Source: Yoonia maritima (GTDB taxonomy: Bacteria > Pseudomonadota > Alphaproteobacteria > Rhodobacterales > Rhodobacteraceae). From it: a stretch of DNA of 64,000 nt. Shown here in pieces: positions 27,886 to 37,627 of this stretch (its first letter is position 1; each line of letters begins with the position of its first letter). The stretch spans positions 120,345 to 184,344 of the forward strand of contig NZ_PKFN01000013.1 of NCBI RefSeq assembly GCF_002933395.1, given 5' to 3'. The position numbers and the translations under genes were made by a program. The notes beneath the pieces are model-generated. The model did not search any database. It was not told the origin of the DNA and worked only from the letters and a program-made list of their open reading frames with translations.

Positions 27886-28741
27886 GAGATTTGAAGTCGC
27901 GCTACGGACCGCCGCCGCGCAAACCGAACGATATATTGCTGGTGAACTGGACAACCTGCCCGGTGAAATCGGCAAGGGTATGGTATATGCGACGCAAGGC
28001 GGCAAAGCTTTGCGCGCGTTTCTTGTGTTGGAAACGGCCAAGTTGTTCGGGATGGCCTCAGCGCTGCCAGTTGCTGCCGCGATTGAATGCATGCACGCCT
28101 ATTCACTGGTGCATGACGATTTGCCCTGCATGGATGATGATGCGCTGCGCCGGGGCCAGCCGACAGTGCACGTGAAATGGGACGAGGCGACCGCCGTACT
28201 TGTCGGTGACGCGCTGCAGTCGCTTGCCTTCGAGTGTGTTCTACGCCCCGATATCGCAGCTGATGCACGCATTGTGTTAGCACAGACACTGGCGCGGGCC
28301 GCTGGTGTTCGTGGAATGGTCGGCGGGCAGGCCGCTGATATCGCAGCTGAGACTGCACGTGCACCGCTTAGCCTTGGACAGGTGATGGCGTTGCAAGCGG
28401 GTAAGACCGGCGCTTTGATCTCGTGGTCTGCGATGGCAGGTGCGCGTATGGCGCAAGCTGATACAGCTCCGCTTAAGCAATACGGTGACGCCCTTGGCCT
28501 TGCGTTCCAGATTTGGGACGATGTTTTGGATATTGAAGGCGACGCTGAGCAAGTGGGCAAGGCCGTCGGCAAGGATGCCGTCGCAGGCAAGGCGACTTTT
28601 GTGTCGCATTTGGGGCTGGACGGGGCGAAACGTCGCGCTGCGGACCTAGTACAAACCGCTTGTGATGCGCTATCTATCTATGGAAACGACGCTGAGACGT
28701 TAAAAGAAGCCGCCCGCTTTGTGATTTCGCGGACGCATTGA
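27878..28741 (+). CDS. ispA: Short-chain polyprenyl diphosphate synthase (farnesyl/geranylgeranyl) IspA
   Basis: 287-residue trans-isoprenyl synthase condensing DMAPP/GPP with IPP. The first Asp-rich motif is in [15 protein letters not shown] near residue 85 and the second in [12 protein letters not shown] near residue 210. The product length (C15 or C20) cannot be fixed from this reading. It would supply ubiquinone, undecaprenol and other isoprenoid pathways, matching dxs downstream. The chosen ATG overlaps the end of xseB by eight bases; the open frame extends further upstream without a better start. Confidence 0.92.
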   Translation: MAKRFEVALRTAAAQTERYIAGELDNLPGEIGKGMVYATQGGKALRAFLVLETAKLFGMASALPVAAAIECMHAYSLVHDDLPCMDDDALRRGQPTVHVKWDEATAVLVGDALQSLAFECVLRPDIAADARIVLAQTLARAAGVRGMVGGQAADIAAETARAPLSLGQVMALQAGKTGALISWSAMAGARMAQADTAPLKQYGDALGLAFQIWDDVLDIEGDAEQVGKAVGKDAVAGKATFVSHLGLDGAKRRAADLVQTACDALSIYGNDAETLKEAARFVISRTH

Positions 28742-28752
28742 AGGGTAGCAAG

Positions 28753-30666
28753 ATGACCAGCCAGCCAGATACCCCCATTTTGGATCGCGTGAATACGCCA
28801 GATGACATGAAGCAGCTATCGGATGCAGAGCTGCGGCAGCTGGCCGATGATCTGCGCGCCGAAACTATCGCAGCGGTGTCCGTGACCGGCGGCCATTTGG
28901 GTGCTGGGCTGGGTGTGGTTGAGATGACCGTCGCCTTGCACGCGGTGTTCGATGCGCCCAAGGACAAGATCATCTGGGATGTATCCCACCAATGCTATCC
29001 TCATAAAATACTGACCGGGCGGCGTGATCGTATTCGCACGCTGCGGACCGAAGGTGGGCTAAGCGGTTTCACCAAACGATCTGAAAGCCCCTATGACCCG
29101 TTCGGCGCTGCGCATTCGAGCACGTCGATTTCTGCCGCGCTGGGCTTTGCTGTTGCACGTGATTTGGGCGGCGAAGGTGGCGATGCGATTGCCGTGATCG
29201 GCGATGGTGCGATGTCGGCCGGGATGGCATATGAGGCACTGAATAACGCAGGCCATTTGGGCAAGCGTTTGATTGTGATTCTGAACGACAATGAAATGTC
29301 GATTGCCCCGCCGACTGGCGCAATGTCTTCATACCTGTCGCGTCTATATGCTGGCGAGCCATTTCAGGAATTTAAAGCCGCGGCCAAAGGTGCGGTATCA
29401 TTGTTGCCCGAACCATTCCGCGAAGGTGCCAAACGCGCCAAAGATATGCTGAAGCATATGACCGTCGGCGGCACGATGTTCGAAGAACTTGGTTTTTCCT
29501 ACCTCGGACCTATCGACGGGCACGACATGGATCAGCTCTTGTCTGTGTTGCGCACGGTTAAAGAACGCGCTGATGGGCCGATCCTGATTCACGCGATTAC
29601 CAAAAAGGGCAAGGGATACGCCCCTGCCGAAGATGCGAGCGATAAGGGTCATGCCCGCGCAAAGTTCGACGTTGTTACTGGCGAACAGAAAAAAGCGCCA
29701 AGCAACGCGCCGTCTTATACTTCGGTCTTTGCTGAGACTTTGATTGATCTGGCCGCCAATGATCCCAAGATTTGCGCGATTACTGCTGCGATGCCAGACG
29801 GCACTGGCCTCGACCGTTTCATGAAGCGCTACGCCAGTCGCTGCTTTGATGTTGGCATTGCCGAACAACACGCGGTGACGTTTAGTGCGGGTCTTGCCGC
29901 TGGTGGGATGCGTCCGTTCTGTGCGCTTTATTCGACGTTCTTGCAGCGTGGCTATGATCAGGTTGTGCATGATGTGGCGATCCAGCGTTTGCCTGTCCGT
30001 TTCGCGATTGACCGCGCTGGGCTTGTTGGTGCTGACGGCGCGACCCATGCAGGTGCATTCGATGTGGCGTTCTTGGCGAACTTGCCGGGGATGGTTGTGA
30101 TGGCCGCCGCAGATGAGGCTGAATTGGTGCGCATGGTTGCGACGGCTGCTGCATATGACGACGGTCCGATTGCGTTCCGTTTCCCACGCGGCGAAGGCGT
30201 CGGTGTCGAGATGCCGCAAAATCCAGAGCTGCTGGAAATCGGCAAAGGCCGGATGATCAAAGAAGGGTCGCGCGTTGCGATCCTATCTTTCGGGACGCGC
30301 CTGCAAGAGGTCACAGCCGCCTGCGAAGCGCTATCGGCAAAGGGTATCAACCCAACCGTGGCCGATGCACGTTTTGCGAAGCCGCTTGATAAAGACATGA
30401 TTCTGAAACTAGCCGCAGATCACGAAGCACTGATTTGTATCGAAGAAGGCAGTGTCGGTGGCTTTGGGTCTCATGTCGCGCAGTTTTTGTCGGACGAGGG
30501 CGTGTTCGATCACGGTTTGAAATTCCGGTCGATGGTACTGCCCGATACCTTTATCGATCAGGCCAGCCCGCGTGCGATGTATGACACAGCCGGGCTGAAC
30601 GCCGATGATATTGAAGCGAAGATTTTGGATGTCTTGGGCGTCGAAGTGATTGGAAAACGCGCCTAG
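28753..30666 (+). CDS. dxs: 1-deoxy-D-xylulose-5-phosphate synthase Dxs
   Basis: 637-residue thiamine-diphosphate enzyme joining pyruvate and glyceraldehyde-3-phosphate, the first step of the MEP isoprenoid pathway. The ThDP/Mg site [18 protein letters not shown] is near residue 148, with [12 protein letters not shown] following, and the transketolase Pyr domain has [15 protein letters not shown] near 370. The length equals the normal 620-650. The start is ATG 28753 with GAAGGGT upstream. It ends in a four-base tail-to-tail overlap with the sodium-channel gene. Confidence 0.97.
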   Translation: MTSQPDTPILDRVNTPDDMKQLSDAELRQLADDLRAETIAAVSVTGGHLGAGLGVVEMTVALHAVFDAPKDKIIWDVSHQCYPHKILTGRRDRIRTLRTEGGLSGFTKRSESPYDPFGAAHSSTSISAALGFAVARDLGGEGGDAIAVIGDGAMSAGMAYEALNNAGHLGKRLIVILNDNEMSIAPPTGAMSSYLSRLYAGEPFQEFKAAAKGAVSLLPEPFREGAKRAKDMLKHMTVGGTMFEELGFSYLGPIDGHDMDQLLSVLRTVKERADGPILIHAITKKGKGYAPAEDASDKGHARAKFDVVTGEQKKAPSNAPSYTSVFAETLIDLAANDPKICAITAAMPDGTGLDRFMKRYASRCFDVGIAEQHAVTFSAGLAAGGMRPFCALYSTFLQRGYDQVVHDVAIQRLPVRFAIDRAGLVGADGATHAGAFDVAFLANLPGMVVMAAADEAELVRMVATAAAYDDGPIAFRFPRGEGVGVEMPQNPELLEIGKGRMIKEGSRVAILSFGTRLQEVTAACEALSAKGINPTVADARFAKPLDKDMILKLAADHEALICIEEGSVGGFGSHVAQFLSDEGVFDHGLKFRSMVLPDTFIDQASPRAMYDTAGLNADDIEAKILDVLGVEVIGKRA

Positions 30667-31448
30667 TCTTCAGGCGCCTTTTTCATATCCAAGTGTTTTT
30701 CAATCGCGATCAAACGCTGGAGTACGGCATCGCGATAGGCGTCGGTGCTTGCGTTCGCTTCTTCGGCGTGGGCATCCTGCATTGAGTTCACGATCAGACC
30801 AACCAGAAGGTTCACGACTGCAAAAGTTGTGACCATGATGAATGGGATAAAGAACGCCCACGCATAGGGGTAGGTCGCCATCACTGGTCTAACAATTCCC
30901 ATGGACCAGCTTTCAAGCGTCATGATTTGAAACAGTGAATATGCCGATTGGCCAAGGCTCCCGAACCACTGGGGAAAGCTGTCCCCGAACAGTTTCGTCG
31001 CCATGACAGAACCGATATAAAAAATGATTGCCATCAAAAGGAACACACTGCCCATGCCGGGGAGCGCAGTCACGAAGCCTTCGATCACGCGCCGCAGTCG
31101 GGGCGCCGCCGACATAATCCGCATCACCCGTAAGATTCTTAGCGCACGTAACACAGCAAGACCCTGCGCTGCAGGGATCAGGGCAATGCCTACGATGATG
31201 AAATCAAACAGGTTCCAGCCGCTTCGGAAGAATTGCCGCCCATGCGCAATAAGCTTGGCAGCGATTTCGATAACGAAGATTGTAAGGCACAGCGTGTCGA
31301 GCGCTTCGATCAAACCGCCAAAGCGGTTCATGACGGCGTCGGATGTTTCAAGGCCAAGTATCAGGGCATTAAATAGAATGACACCAATGATAAAGTTGCG
31401 TGTGAATGGTAGGCTTAGGTAGTGCGCAAGCGTTTCTTTGTAAGTCAT
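30663..31448 (-). CDS. Bacterial voltage-gated sodium channel (NaChBac/NavSp family)
   Basis: 261-residue homotetrameric channel subunit of six helices. S1 begins [18 protein letters not shown]2 contains FVIEIAAKL, and S3 is [13 protein letters not shown]. The voltage sensor S4 has arginines at 101, 104, 107 and 110 spaced by three. The selectivity filter is TLESWSM (177-183), the Na-type signature of NaChBac/NavAb/NavSp1, followed by S6 ([25 protein letters not shown]) and a helical C-terminal tail. It probably carries sodium in a marine bacterium, perhaps for pH or motility control. The start is ATG 31448, as the sequence before it is unrelated to the family. Confidence 0.95.
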   Translation of the reverse strand: MTYKETLAHYLSLPFTRNFIIGVILFNALILGLETSDAVMNRFGGLIEALDTLCLTIFVIEIAAKLIAHGRQFFRSGWNLFDFIIVGIALIPAAQGLAVLRALRILRVMRIMSAAPRLRRVIEGFVTALPGMGSVFLLMAIIFYIGSVMATKLFGDSFPQWFGSLGQSAYSLFQIMTLESWSMGIVRPVMATYPYAWAFFIPFIMVTTFAVVNLLVGLIVNSMQDAHAEEANASTDAYRDAVLQRLIAIEKHLDMKKAPED

Positions 31449-31630
31449 CAGTCCACCAATTTTATTGGTTTCATATGGCGTGACCCAGTTTAATGCGCAA
31501 GTGATTGCCCAAGACATTCATGTGAAATCTGAGCGTTGGCCATCATCACACTGCTTTATGTGATCGGAGTAGCGTTCTTATAGACCTCAACGACCTAACT
31601 AACGCACCATAAATGTCGGGAGGAATTTAA

Positions 31631-32311
31631 ATGGCGCGTTTTGTTCACATCTATCGTTGGGCTGTCTTTTTGCTAGCGGGAGGTTACGTGCTGCGGACGC
31701 TGTTCTTTGGCAGTTATGATGGATTTGGTGGGCCATTGCGGTATCTGACTGTTTGGGCGCTGTTCGCATCATTCTTTGCAGCCAGCCGTATGATGGCGAT
31801 CCAAGAGGGACGTAGCGAGCGCCGCTGGGATGGGTTCGTCTGCATGACCGCTGTGATCAACACGATGGTCGTATTCTTGTTTTGGCGGCTGTATTTCGCA
31901 GACCCGACCTCGGTCACCGATAATGGGCAGCTGATGGCATGGCATTTAGAACTGTACCTACATCTTTTCGGACCGCTGCTTCAGCTGATTGACACGATCT
32001 TTATTCATCGTAGCTATCGGCGGTTGGGTGCGCCTTTGGCGTGGCTTGTCGGGGTGATTGGTGGCTACGTGTTGTGGACCGAACTTGTGATTAGTCCAAC
32101 CAACCCGACGCCTATGGGTGCAGTGACAAGCGGCTTGCCGTACCGGTTCTTGAACGATCTAGAATTGCCACAGCGGATGGTTTTCTATGGATCAAACTTT
32201 GCGATCGCCATCGTGCTTTTGATTTTGTTCGCCGCCGTTGCGTGGGCCGTTAGGCGCGTTCTTCCTGCGCCAATAGTGCCATTAGCCCGCTGCGATAGTC
32301 CGGGTAGATAA
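31631..32311 (+). CDS. Integral membrane protein of unknown function
   Basis: 226 residues with about six hydrophobic segments (for example VFLLAGGYVLRTLFF, YLTVWALFASFFAAS, PLAWLVGVIGGYVLW, NFAIAIVLLILFAAVAWAV). The polar His-containing loop MAWHLELYLHLFGPLLQLIDTIFIH recalls the AIG1/ADTRP-like six-helix hydrolase family, but this is only a resemblance. The ribosome site GGGAGGAATT is strong. Its 3' end overlaps the convergent SDR gene by 62 bases, so the last C-terminal residues (PLARCDSPGR) are unusual and could reflect a shifted or shared stop. Confidence 0.82.
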   Translation: MARFVHIYRWAVFLLAGGYVLRTLFFGSYDGFGGPLRYLTVWALFASFFAASRMMAIQEGRSERRWDGFVCMTAVINTMVVFLFWRLYFADPTSVTDNGQLMAWHLELYLHLFGPLLQLIDTIFIHRSYRRLGAPLAWLVGVIGGYVLWTELVISPTNPTPMGAVTSGLPYRFLNDLELPQRMVFYGSNFAIAIVLLILFAAVAWAVRRVLPAPIVPLARCDSPGR

Positions 32312-33110
32312 GCTTTACGCCCAGTTCTTCTTTGATCCTGTCGTTCCGGACCTTTTTGCTTTCAGCGTAAAAGCTGCGTGCCATTGGGGACATCTCGGCC
32401 GTTTCAAAGTCTTCGGCGGGCGGTAGGGGTAACCCTAGCAGTTGGGCGGCGTAACCGATCACGTCTTCGGGTGGCGCCGGGTCGTTGTCGCAGACGTTAT
32501 AGACTGCACCGGGGTTCGGCTTGGCGATAGAAGCGGCAAGAACCTGCGCGATGTCATCAACGTGGGTACGGCTAAAGACCTGTCCCTTTTTGATGATCCG
32601 TCGCGCACTGCCACTGCGAACCTTAGAAAACGGCCCACGACCGGGGCCGTAGATGCCCGCAAGTCGGAAAATATGCAGCGGTAGGTCAGGGATGTCTGCC
32701 CAAGCGGCCTCTGCCTTGACCCGCGCGATGCCGCGTTTGGTGGCAGGGGTTAACGGTGTCGTTTCATCTACCCAATCGCCGTCATGATCGCCGTAAACGC
32801 CAGTGGTGGACAAATAGCCGACCCATTCGAATTGCTTGGCGCGTGCTGCGATCGCGTCTTTCAGGGCTGCAAGTACAGGATCACCACCTTCGTCGGGCGC
32901 GGTCGAGATCAGCAGATGCGTCGCCTTGTTCAGCGCAGGTATCATATCGGTGCCGGGCCATAGCATAGCATCGATCCCCGTTTTCGCGATTTCGGAAACG
33001 CCATCGACGGTGCGTGTTGTTCCGATGATGGTGTGGCCCTGCGGCAGTAAAACACGTGCAAGCGCCTGTGCGCTAAAGCCGTGACCGAAAGAAAGAAGTG
33101 TATGGGTCAT
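32250..33110 (-). CDS. SDR-family NAD(P)-binding oxidoreductase (YeeZ-like)
   Basis: 286-residue Rossmann-fold protein. LLSFGHGFSAQALARVLLPQGHTIIGTTR (4-32) is a modified nucleotide-binding motif with the first Gly pattern changed to GHGFSA. YLSTTGVYGDHDGDWVDETTPL near residue 103 contains the active-site Tyr region of extended SDRs, and LRLAGIYGPGRGPF-type sequence (FRLAGIYGPGRG) follows. Members are annotated as YeeZ or NAD-dependent epimerases without proved substrates. The start is ATG 33110. It overlaps the preceding membrane-protein gene at its 3' end. Confidence 0.85.
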   Translation of the reverse strand: MTHTLLSFGHGFSAQALARVLLPQGHTIIGTTRTVDGVSEIAKTGIDAMLWPGTDMIPALNKATHLLISTAPDEGGDPVLAALKDAIAARAKQFEWVGYLSTTGVYGDHDGDWVDETTPLTPATKRGIARVKAEAAWADIPDLPLHIFRLAGIYGPGRGPFSKVRSGSARRIIKKGQVFSRTHVDDIAQVLAASIAKPNPGAVYNVCDNDPAPPEDVIGYAAQLLGLPLPPAEDFETAEMSPMARSFYAESKKVRNDRIKEELGVKLIYPDYRSGLMALLAQEERA

Positions 33111-33230
33111 AAAGCAGTGGTGCCGTAGCAACGCTGGGACCGCAAGACCTGATGGTGGTGTTAGTTTTCACTAATCGGTTCTTGATCATGCATCGTCCAG
33201 TAGAAATATCATCATTTCTAACGCGGTGCG

Positions 33231-33255
33231 CCTTGGCAGGTGAACGCTGCCAAGG
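33231..33255 (-). terminator. Perfect hairpin downstream of rutR
   Basis: CCTTGGCAG (33231-33239) pairs perfectly with CTGCCAAGG (33247-33255) around a seven-base loop, 18 bases after the rutR stop on the minus strand. No T-run follows on that strand, so termination is plausible but not certain. Confidence 0.5.
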
Positions 33256-33272
33256 TCTTTGCTGTTGCCGGC

Positions 33273-33884
33273 CTATGGCTTAGGCGGCGTTAACATCCGT
33301 CGGAAGAGCGTATCAAGGTAGGTCATCGCGTCTTCGAACGGGTCCTTGTCACCCAGAACAGCACGGACCTGCACGTCAAAATCAGCATAGTGCTGGGTCA
33401 TTGCCCAAATTGAAAAGACAAGATGATGTGGGTCGATAGGCGCGATCTTACCGGCCGCTTCCCATTCTTTTAACACCACTGCTTTTTCATCGACAAGTTG
33501 TCGTAAGTCTTGACTAAGGTGATTAGCGATATGCGGAGCGCCTTGTAAGATTTCGTTCGCAAACAGACGACTTTCGCGGGGGTAGTCTTTGCTCATCGCC
33601 AGTTTGCGATGCACATAACCAAGTATTTCTTTGATGGGGTCACCGTTGGCATCCATTTTCTGGAGTGGGTCAAGCCACGTTTCCAGAAGACGTTCCAACA
33701 ATGCGGTGTAAATCGCGTCTTTCGATTTAAAATAATAAAGCAAATTAGGCTTAGATAACCCGGCGGCCTCGGCGATTTGGTCAAGCGTCGATCCTCTAAG
33801 GCCAAACTGAGAAAAAATCTCAAGCCCTGCGGATAAAATTGCGGCGCGGTTACGCTGTTGAATACGTGTCTCAGGTTTACTCAT
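33273..33884 (-). CDS. rutR: TetR-family pyrimidine-utilisation regulator RutR
   Basis: 203 residues that match RutR closely in memory. The N-terminal helix-turn-helix AILSAGLEIFSQFGLRGSTLDQIAEAAGLSKPNLLYYFKSKDAIY is typical, and the C-terminal domain contains KLAMSKDYPRESRLFANEILQGAP, DEKAVVLKEWEAAGKIAPIDPHHLVFSIWAMTQHYADF. E. coli RutR binds uracil/thymine and represses pyrimidine degradation. It is divergent from the catabolic operon, and a RutR-type palindrome lies in the 171-base gap. The start is ATG 33884; the open frame continues upstream but its sequence is not family-like. Confidence 0.95.
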   Translation of the reverse strand: MSKPETRIQQRNRAAILSAGLEIFSQFGLRGSTLDQIAEAAGLSKPNLLYYFKSKDAIYTALLERLLETWLDPLQKMDANGDPIKEILGYVHRKLAMSKDYPRESRLFANEILQGAPHIANHLSQDLRQLVDEKAVVLKEWEAAGKIAPIDPHHLVFSIWAMTQHYADFDVQVRAVLGDKDPFEDAMTYLDTLFRRMLTPPKP

Positions 33885-34008
33885 AGTATGTAATTGCTCA
33901 ATTTTAGGGCGTCGGTGGTCACTGCCTAGCGTATTTGCATCCTTTTGCGGCAACTGCATGTTCTCTGCGCAGAAAACTTGACTGGGCCTATGTCTCTGTT
34001 AGCCTCAC

Positions 34009-34026
34009 TTTGACCGAATGGTCAAA
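34009..34026 (+). promoter_or_regulatory. RutR operator upstream of pyrimidine operon
   Basis: TTTGACC (34009-34015) and GGTCAAA (34020-34026) are perfect inverted arms around GAAT, matching the published RutR site TTGACCANNTGGTCAA in 14 of the positions that are fixed except one. It ends 29 bases before the amidohydrolase start and 125 bases from rutR. A TTGACT at 33978-33983 with a poor -10 (TAGCCT) 16 bases later would place the site over the start point, consistent with repression. Confidence 0.88.
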
Positions 34027-34055
34027 TTAGACTTATCCTACGGCGGAGATAACTC

Positions 34056-35306
34056 ATGGCAGCCCCAGGCGAAAATTTAAAGATCAATAGTGCACGTTTG
34101 TGGGACAGTCTGATGGAAATGGCTAAGATTGGCCCCGGTGTTGCTGGCGGCAACAATCGCCAGACCCTGACCGACGAAGATAGCGAAGGCCGCCACCTGT
34201 TCCAGAAATGGTGCGAAGCTGCGGGTTGCACCATGGGGTTAGACCAGATGGGCAACATGTTTGCGCGCCGCGAAGGTGCTGACCCCGATGCGCTACCCGT
34301 TTATGTCGGGTCGCATTTGGACACGCAGCCGACTGGCGGCAAATATGATGGTGTTCTGGGTGTGTTAGGTGGGCTGGAACTGCTGCGCACGATGAATGAT
34401 CTCGACATCAAAACCAAGCACCCAATCGTTGTAACAAACTGGACGAACGAAGAAGGCACGCGCTTTGCGCCTGCGATGTTGGCCTCTGGTGTGTTTGCCG
34501 GGATGCATACCCAAGATTGGGCCTATGACCGTGAAGACGCTGAGGGTAAAAGATTTGGCGCAGAGTTAGAGCGCATTGGCTGGAAGGGCGAAGAAAAGGT
34601 CGGTGATCGTAAGATGCATGCGTTCTTTGAGTTGCACATCGAACAAGGGCCCATTCTTGAAGCGGAAAACAAACAAATTGGCGTTGTCACTCACGGCCAA
34701 GGCCTGTGGTGGTTACAGGTCACGCTAACCGGCAAAGACGCGCACACCGGATCGACACCTATGAATATGCGGGTGAACGCTGGGCTTGGCATGGCGCGGA
34801 TCACGGAACTGGTGCACACGATCGCGATGGATAACCAGCCGGGGGCGGTTGGCGCGATTGGTCACTGCGATGTCTACCCAAATTCACGCAACGTGATCCC
34901 GGGCAAGGCCGTGTTTACCATCGACTTCCGTTCACCAGATCAGGACAAACTCGACGGTATGAAAGCTCGGCTAGAAGCCGAAGCAGTGCCAATAATCGAA
35001 GAACTTGGGCTAACAATGGAAATAGAACCTGTTGGGCACTTTGACCCGGTTACATTTGACGAAGGTTGCGTGACAGCCGTGCGGAGCGCGGCGGATCGTC
35101 TGGGCTATTCCCACATGGATATCATCTCGGGCGCGGGCCACGATGCGTGCTGGATCAATCGGCTGGCACCAACCGCGATGGTCATGTGCCCTTGCGTTGA
35201 CGGGCTGTCCCACAACGAAGCTGAAGAGATCAGCCAAGAATGGGCAGCGGCGGGGGCGGATGTATTGTTCCATGCGGTCGTTGAAACGGCAGAGATTGTA
35301 AGCTGA
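34056..35306 (+). CDS. M20 Zn amidohydrolase (N-carbamoyl-beta-alanine / N-carbamoyl amino acid hydrolase)
   Basis: 416-residue M20-family peptidase-like amidohydrolase of the hydantoinase/carbamoylase group (AllC/HyuC/Pyd3-like). Metal-binding motifs visible are YVGSHLDTQPTGGKYDGVLGVLGGLELL near residue 85, NWTNEEGTRFAPAML near 128 and FFELHIEQGP near 190, with a late His in SGAGHDACW. In reductive pyrimidine degradation it would cleave ureidopropionate to beta-alanine, ammonia and CO2. It is the first gene after the RutR operator and is followed by dihydropyrimidinase. Confidence 0.92.
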   Translation: MAAPGENLKINSARLWDSLMEMAKIGPGVAGGNNRQTLTDEDSEGRHLFQKWCEAAGCTMGLDQMGNMFARREGADPDALPVYVGSHLDTQPTGGKYDGVLGVLGGLELLRTMNDLDIKTKHPIVVTNWTNEEGTRFAPAMLASGVFAGMHTQDWAYDREDAEGKRFGAELERIGWKGEEKVGDRKMHAFFELHIEQGPILEAENKQIGVVTHGQGLWWLQVTLTGKDAHTGSTPMNMRVNAGLGMARITELVHTIAMDNQPGAVGAIGHCDVYPNSRNVIPGKAVFTIDFRSPDQDKLDGMKARLEAEAVPIIEELGLTMEIEPVGHFDPVTFDEGCVTAVRSAADRLGYSHMDIISGAGHDACWINRLAPTAMVMCPCVDGLSHNEAEEISQEWAAAGADVLFHAVVETAEIVS

Positions 35307-35329
35307 ATTCATCACAAAGCTGATGAATT
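35306..35329 (+). other. Stem-loop between amidohydrolase and dihydropyrimidinase genes
   Basis: AATTCATCA (35306-35314) pairs perfectly with TGATGAATT (35321-35329) around a six-base loop, immediately after the stop codon. It is AT-rich and lacks a T-run, so it is probably an mRNA-processing or stability element rather than a terminator. Confidence 0.45.
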
Positions 35330-35371
35330 GCCCAGGCCCGCCTGCGGGAGTGAAAGAATGAGGAAAAACAA

Positions 35372-36826
35372 ATGACCAAAGTCATCAAAAATGGAACCAT
35401 CGTTACGGCTGATCTGACTTATAAGGCAGACGTGCTGATTGACGGCGGTAAGATCATTGAGATCGGGCTGGACCTGTCGGGCGACGAAGTTTTAGACGCG
35501 ACCGACTGTTTTATCATGCCGGGTGGAATTGATCCGCACACCCATCTTGAGATGCCTTTTATGGGTACGTATTCAGCAGATGACTTTGCCACGGGTACCC
35601 GTGCGGCGCTGGCTGGCGGCACGACGATGGTTGTCGATTTCTGTCTGCCCAGCCCGGGTGACAGTCTGCTGGATGCGCTCAAGGTTTGGGACAATAAATC
35701 GGGCCGCGCGGCTTGTGATTATTCTTATCACATGGCGATCACGTGGTGGGGTGAACAGGTCTTTGACGACATGAAGACGATCACCGAAGAACATGGCATC
35801 AACACGTTCAAACATTTCATGGCCTACAAAGGCGCATTGATGGTGAACGATGACGAGCTTTATGCATCATTCAAACGCTGTGCTGAATTGGGTGCGACCC
35901 CGCTGGTGCACGCCGAAAACGGTGATGTTGTCGCGGAATTAACCGCTAAATTGCTGGCCGAAGGCAACACAGGCCCCGAAGCGCACGCTTATTCCCGCCC
36001 GCCACAAGTCGAAGGCGAAGCCACGAACCGCGCGATCATGATTGCCGATATGGCCGGCGCGCCACTGTATGTCGTGCACACATCCTGCGAAGAATCCCAT
36101 GAAGCAATCCGTCGCGCCAAAATGCAGGGCAAGCGCGTTTGGGGTGAACCGTTGGTGCAGCACCTTGTCTTGGACGAATCCGAATATTTCAACGAAGATT
36201 GGGACCATGCCGCGCGCCGCGTAATGTCACCCCCATTCCGGAACAAACAGCATCAAGATAGCCTGTGGGCCGGGCTTGCGTCGGGTACGTTGTCTTGCGT
36301 AGCGACCGACCACTGCGCCTTTACCACCGACCAAAAACGTTATGGCGTGGGCGATTTTTCAAAAATCCCCAACGGGACCGGCGGGCTAGAGGACCGTTTG
36401 CCTGTGCTGTGGACTTACGGTGTGGAAACAGGCCGTATCACGATGAACGAATTTGTCGCTGTGACGTCGACCAATATCGCGAAAATCTTGAACTGCTATC
36501 CAAAGAAAGGCGCGATCCTTGTGGGTGCAGATGCGGATATCGTCGTGATGGACCCGAACGCCAAGAAAACCATCTCGGCCAGCACCCAAGCGTCAGCGAT
36601 TGACTATAACGTATTTGAAGGCGTCGAAGTTTCGGCGACCCCTCGCTATGTGCTAACCCGCGGTTACGTCGCGGTGGATAATGGCGAACTGAAGGCCAAG
36701 GAGGGTCATGGTGAATTCGTCGCCCGCGATCCAAATGGTACGGTGAACACTGCGCTGTCGAAATGGAAAGACCTAACCGCTCCGCGGCCCGTGGAACGTA
36801 CCGGCATTCCGGCGACAGGGGTTTAA
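35372..36826 (+). CDS. hydA: Dihydropyrimidinase (D-hydantoinase)
   Basis: 484-residue cyclic amidohydrolase opening dihydrouracil/dihydrothymine to the carbamoyl beta-amino acid. The di-metal motif GGIDPHTHLEMPF lies near residue 53, the carboxylated lysine should be in the FKHFMAYKGAL segment near 150, and later metal histidines are in VVHTSCEES and ATDHCAFT. The length is normal for the family. With the upstream amidohydrolase it covers steps two and three of the reductive pathway. No dihydropyrimidine dehydrogenase gene (PydA/PreTA) is seen here. Confidence 0.94.
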   Translation: MTKVIKNGTIVTADLTYKADVLIDGGKIIEIGLDLSGDEVLDATDCFIMPGGIDPHTHLEMPFMGTYSADDFATGTRAALAGGTTMVVDFCLPSPGDSLLDALKVWDNKSGRAACDYSYHMAITWWGEQVFDDMKTITEEHGINTFKHFMAYKGALMVNDDELYASFKRCAELGATPLVHAENGDVVAELTAKLLAEGNTGPEAHAYSRPPQVEGEATNRAIMIADMAGAPLYVVHTSCEESHEAIRRAKMQGKRVWGEPLVQHLVLDESEYFNEDWDHAARRVMSPPFRNKQHQDSLWAGLASGTLSCVATDHCAFTTDQKRYGVGDFSKIPNGTGGLEDRLPVLWTYGVETGRITMNEFVAVTSTNIAKILNCYPKKGAILVGADADIVVMDPNAKKTISASTQASAIDYNVFEGVEVSATPRYVLTRGYVAVDNGELKAKEGHGEFVARDPNGTVNTALSKWKDLTAPRPVERTGIPATGV

Positions 36827-36841
36827 TTTATAAGGGTGCAA

Positions 36842-37627
36842 GTGTTGAACCAGCCAACAATAATAAATGCGCAGGGGCTAAACCTGACGTTTGAAACGAA
36901 CGACGGCCCGGTGCACGCGCTGAAGGGTGTGAATTTAGAGATCAAGAAGGGTGATTTCGTCAGCTTTATCGGGCCTTCTGGATGCGGCAAGACGACGTTT
37001 TTGCGCTGTATGGCAGGGTTAGAGACGCCAACTTCGGGTGCGATCACTGTTAACGGAATGACGCCAGACGAGGCCCGTCGCGCGCGTGCCTATGGTTACG
37101 TATTTCAGGCCGCAGGGTTGTATCCTTGGCGTACGATTGGTGGGAATATCAAGCTCCCGCTTGAGATCATGGGTTTTTCTAAGTCTGAACAGGCAGAGCG
37201 TGTTGCGCGTGTTTTGGAGCTGGTCGATTTAACCGGGTTTGAAAAGAAATTCCCGTGGCAGCTATCGGGCGGTATGCAACAGCGCGCGTCAATCGCGCGG
37301 GCGCTAGCGTTTGATGCTGATATTTTGTTGATGGATGAACCCTTTGGTGCACTTGATGAAATCGTCCGCGATCACTTGAACGAGCAGCTATTGCAGTTGT
37401 GGGCGCGGACTGAAAAGACAATTGGCTTTGTAACCCATTCGATCCCCGAAGCGGTTTATCTGTCGACCAAGATCGTTGTTATGTCACCGCGCCCCGGTCG
37501 CATTACGGATGTCATCGAAAGCCCACTGCCCAAAGAACGCCCATTGGGCATTCGCGATAGTGCGGAATTCATCGAGATTGCTCATCGCGTGCGCGATGGA
37601 TTGAGGGCGGGGCATGATGATGTGTAG
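36842..37627 (+). CDS. Nitrate/taurine/pyrimidine-type ABC transporter ATP-binding protein
   Basis: 261-residue ABC ATPase of the NrtD/SsuB/TauB group. Walker A is GPSGCGKTT near residue 47, the signature LSGGMQQRASIARAL near 140 and Walker B DILLMDEPFGALDE follows. It energises the two permeases downstream. Starts are unclear: GTG 36842 has AAGGG five bases upstream, while GTG 36836 overlaps that site. It starts 15 bases after the hydantoinase stop, so it belongs to the RutR-linked operon. Confidence 0.92.
   Translation: MLNQPTIINAQGLNLTFETNDGPVHALKGVNLEIKKGDFVSFIGPSGCGKTTFLRCMAGLETPTSGAITVNGMTPDEARRARAYGYVFQAAGLYPWRTIGGNIKLPLEIMGFSKSEQAERVARVLELVDLTGFEKKFPWQLSGGMQQRASIARALAFDADILLMDEPFGALDEIVRDHLNEQLLQLWARTEKTIGFVTHSIPEAVYLSTKIVVMSPRPGRITDVIESPLPKERPLGIRDSAEFIEIAHRVRDGLRAGHDDV

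Noticed and set aside
29398..30219. Long minus-strand open frame opposite dxs
   Set aside because: It has no ribosome site, shows no protein-like motif, and lies wholly within the highly conserved dxs coding sequence; it is a shadow of a GC-rich codon pattern.
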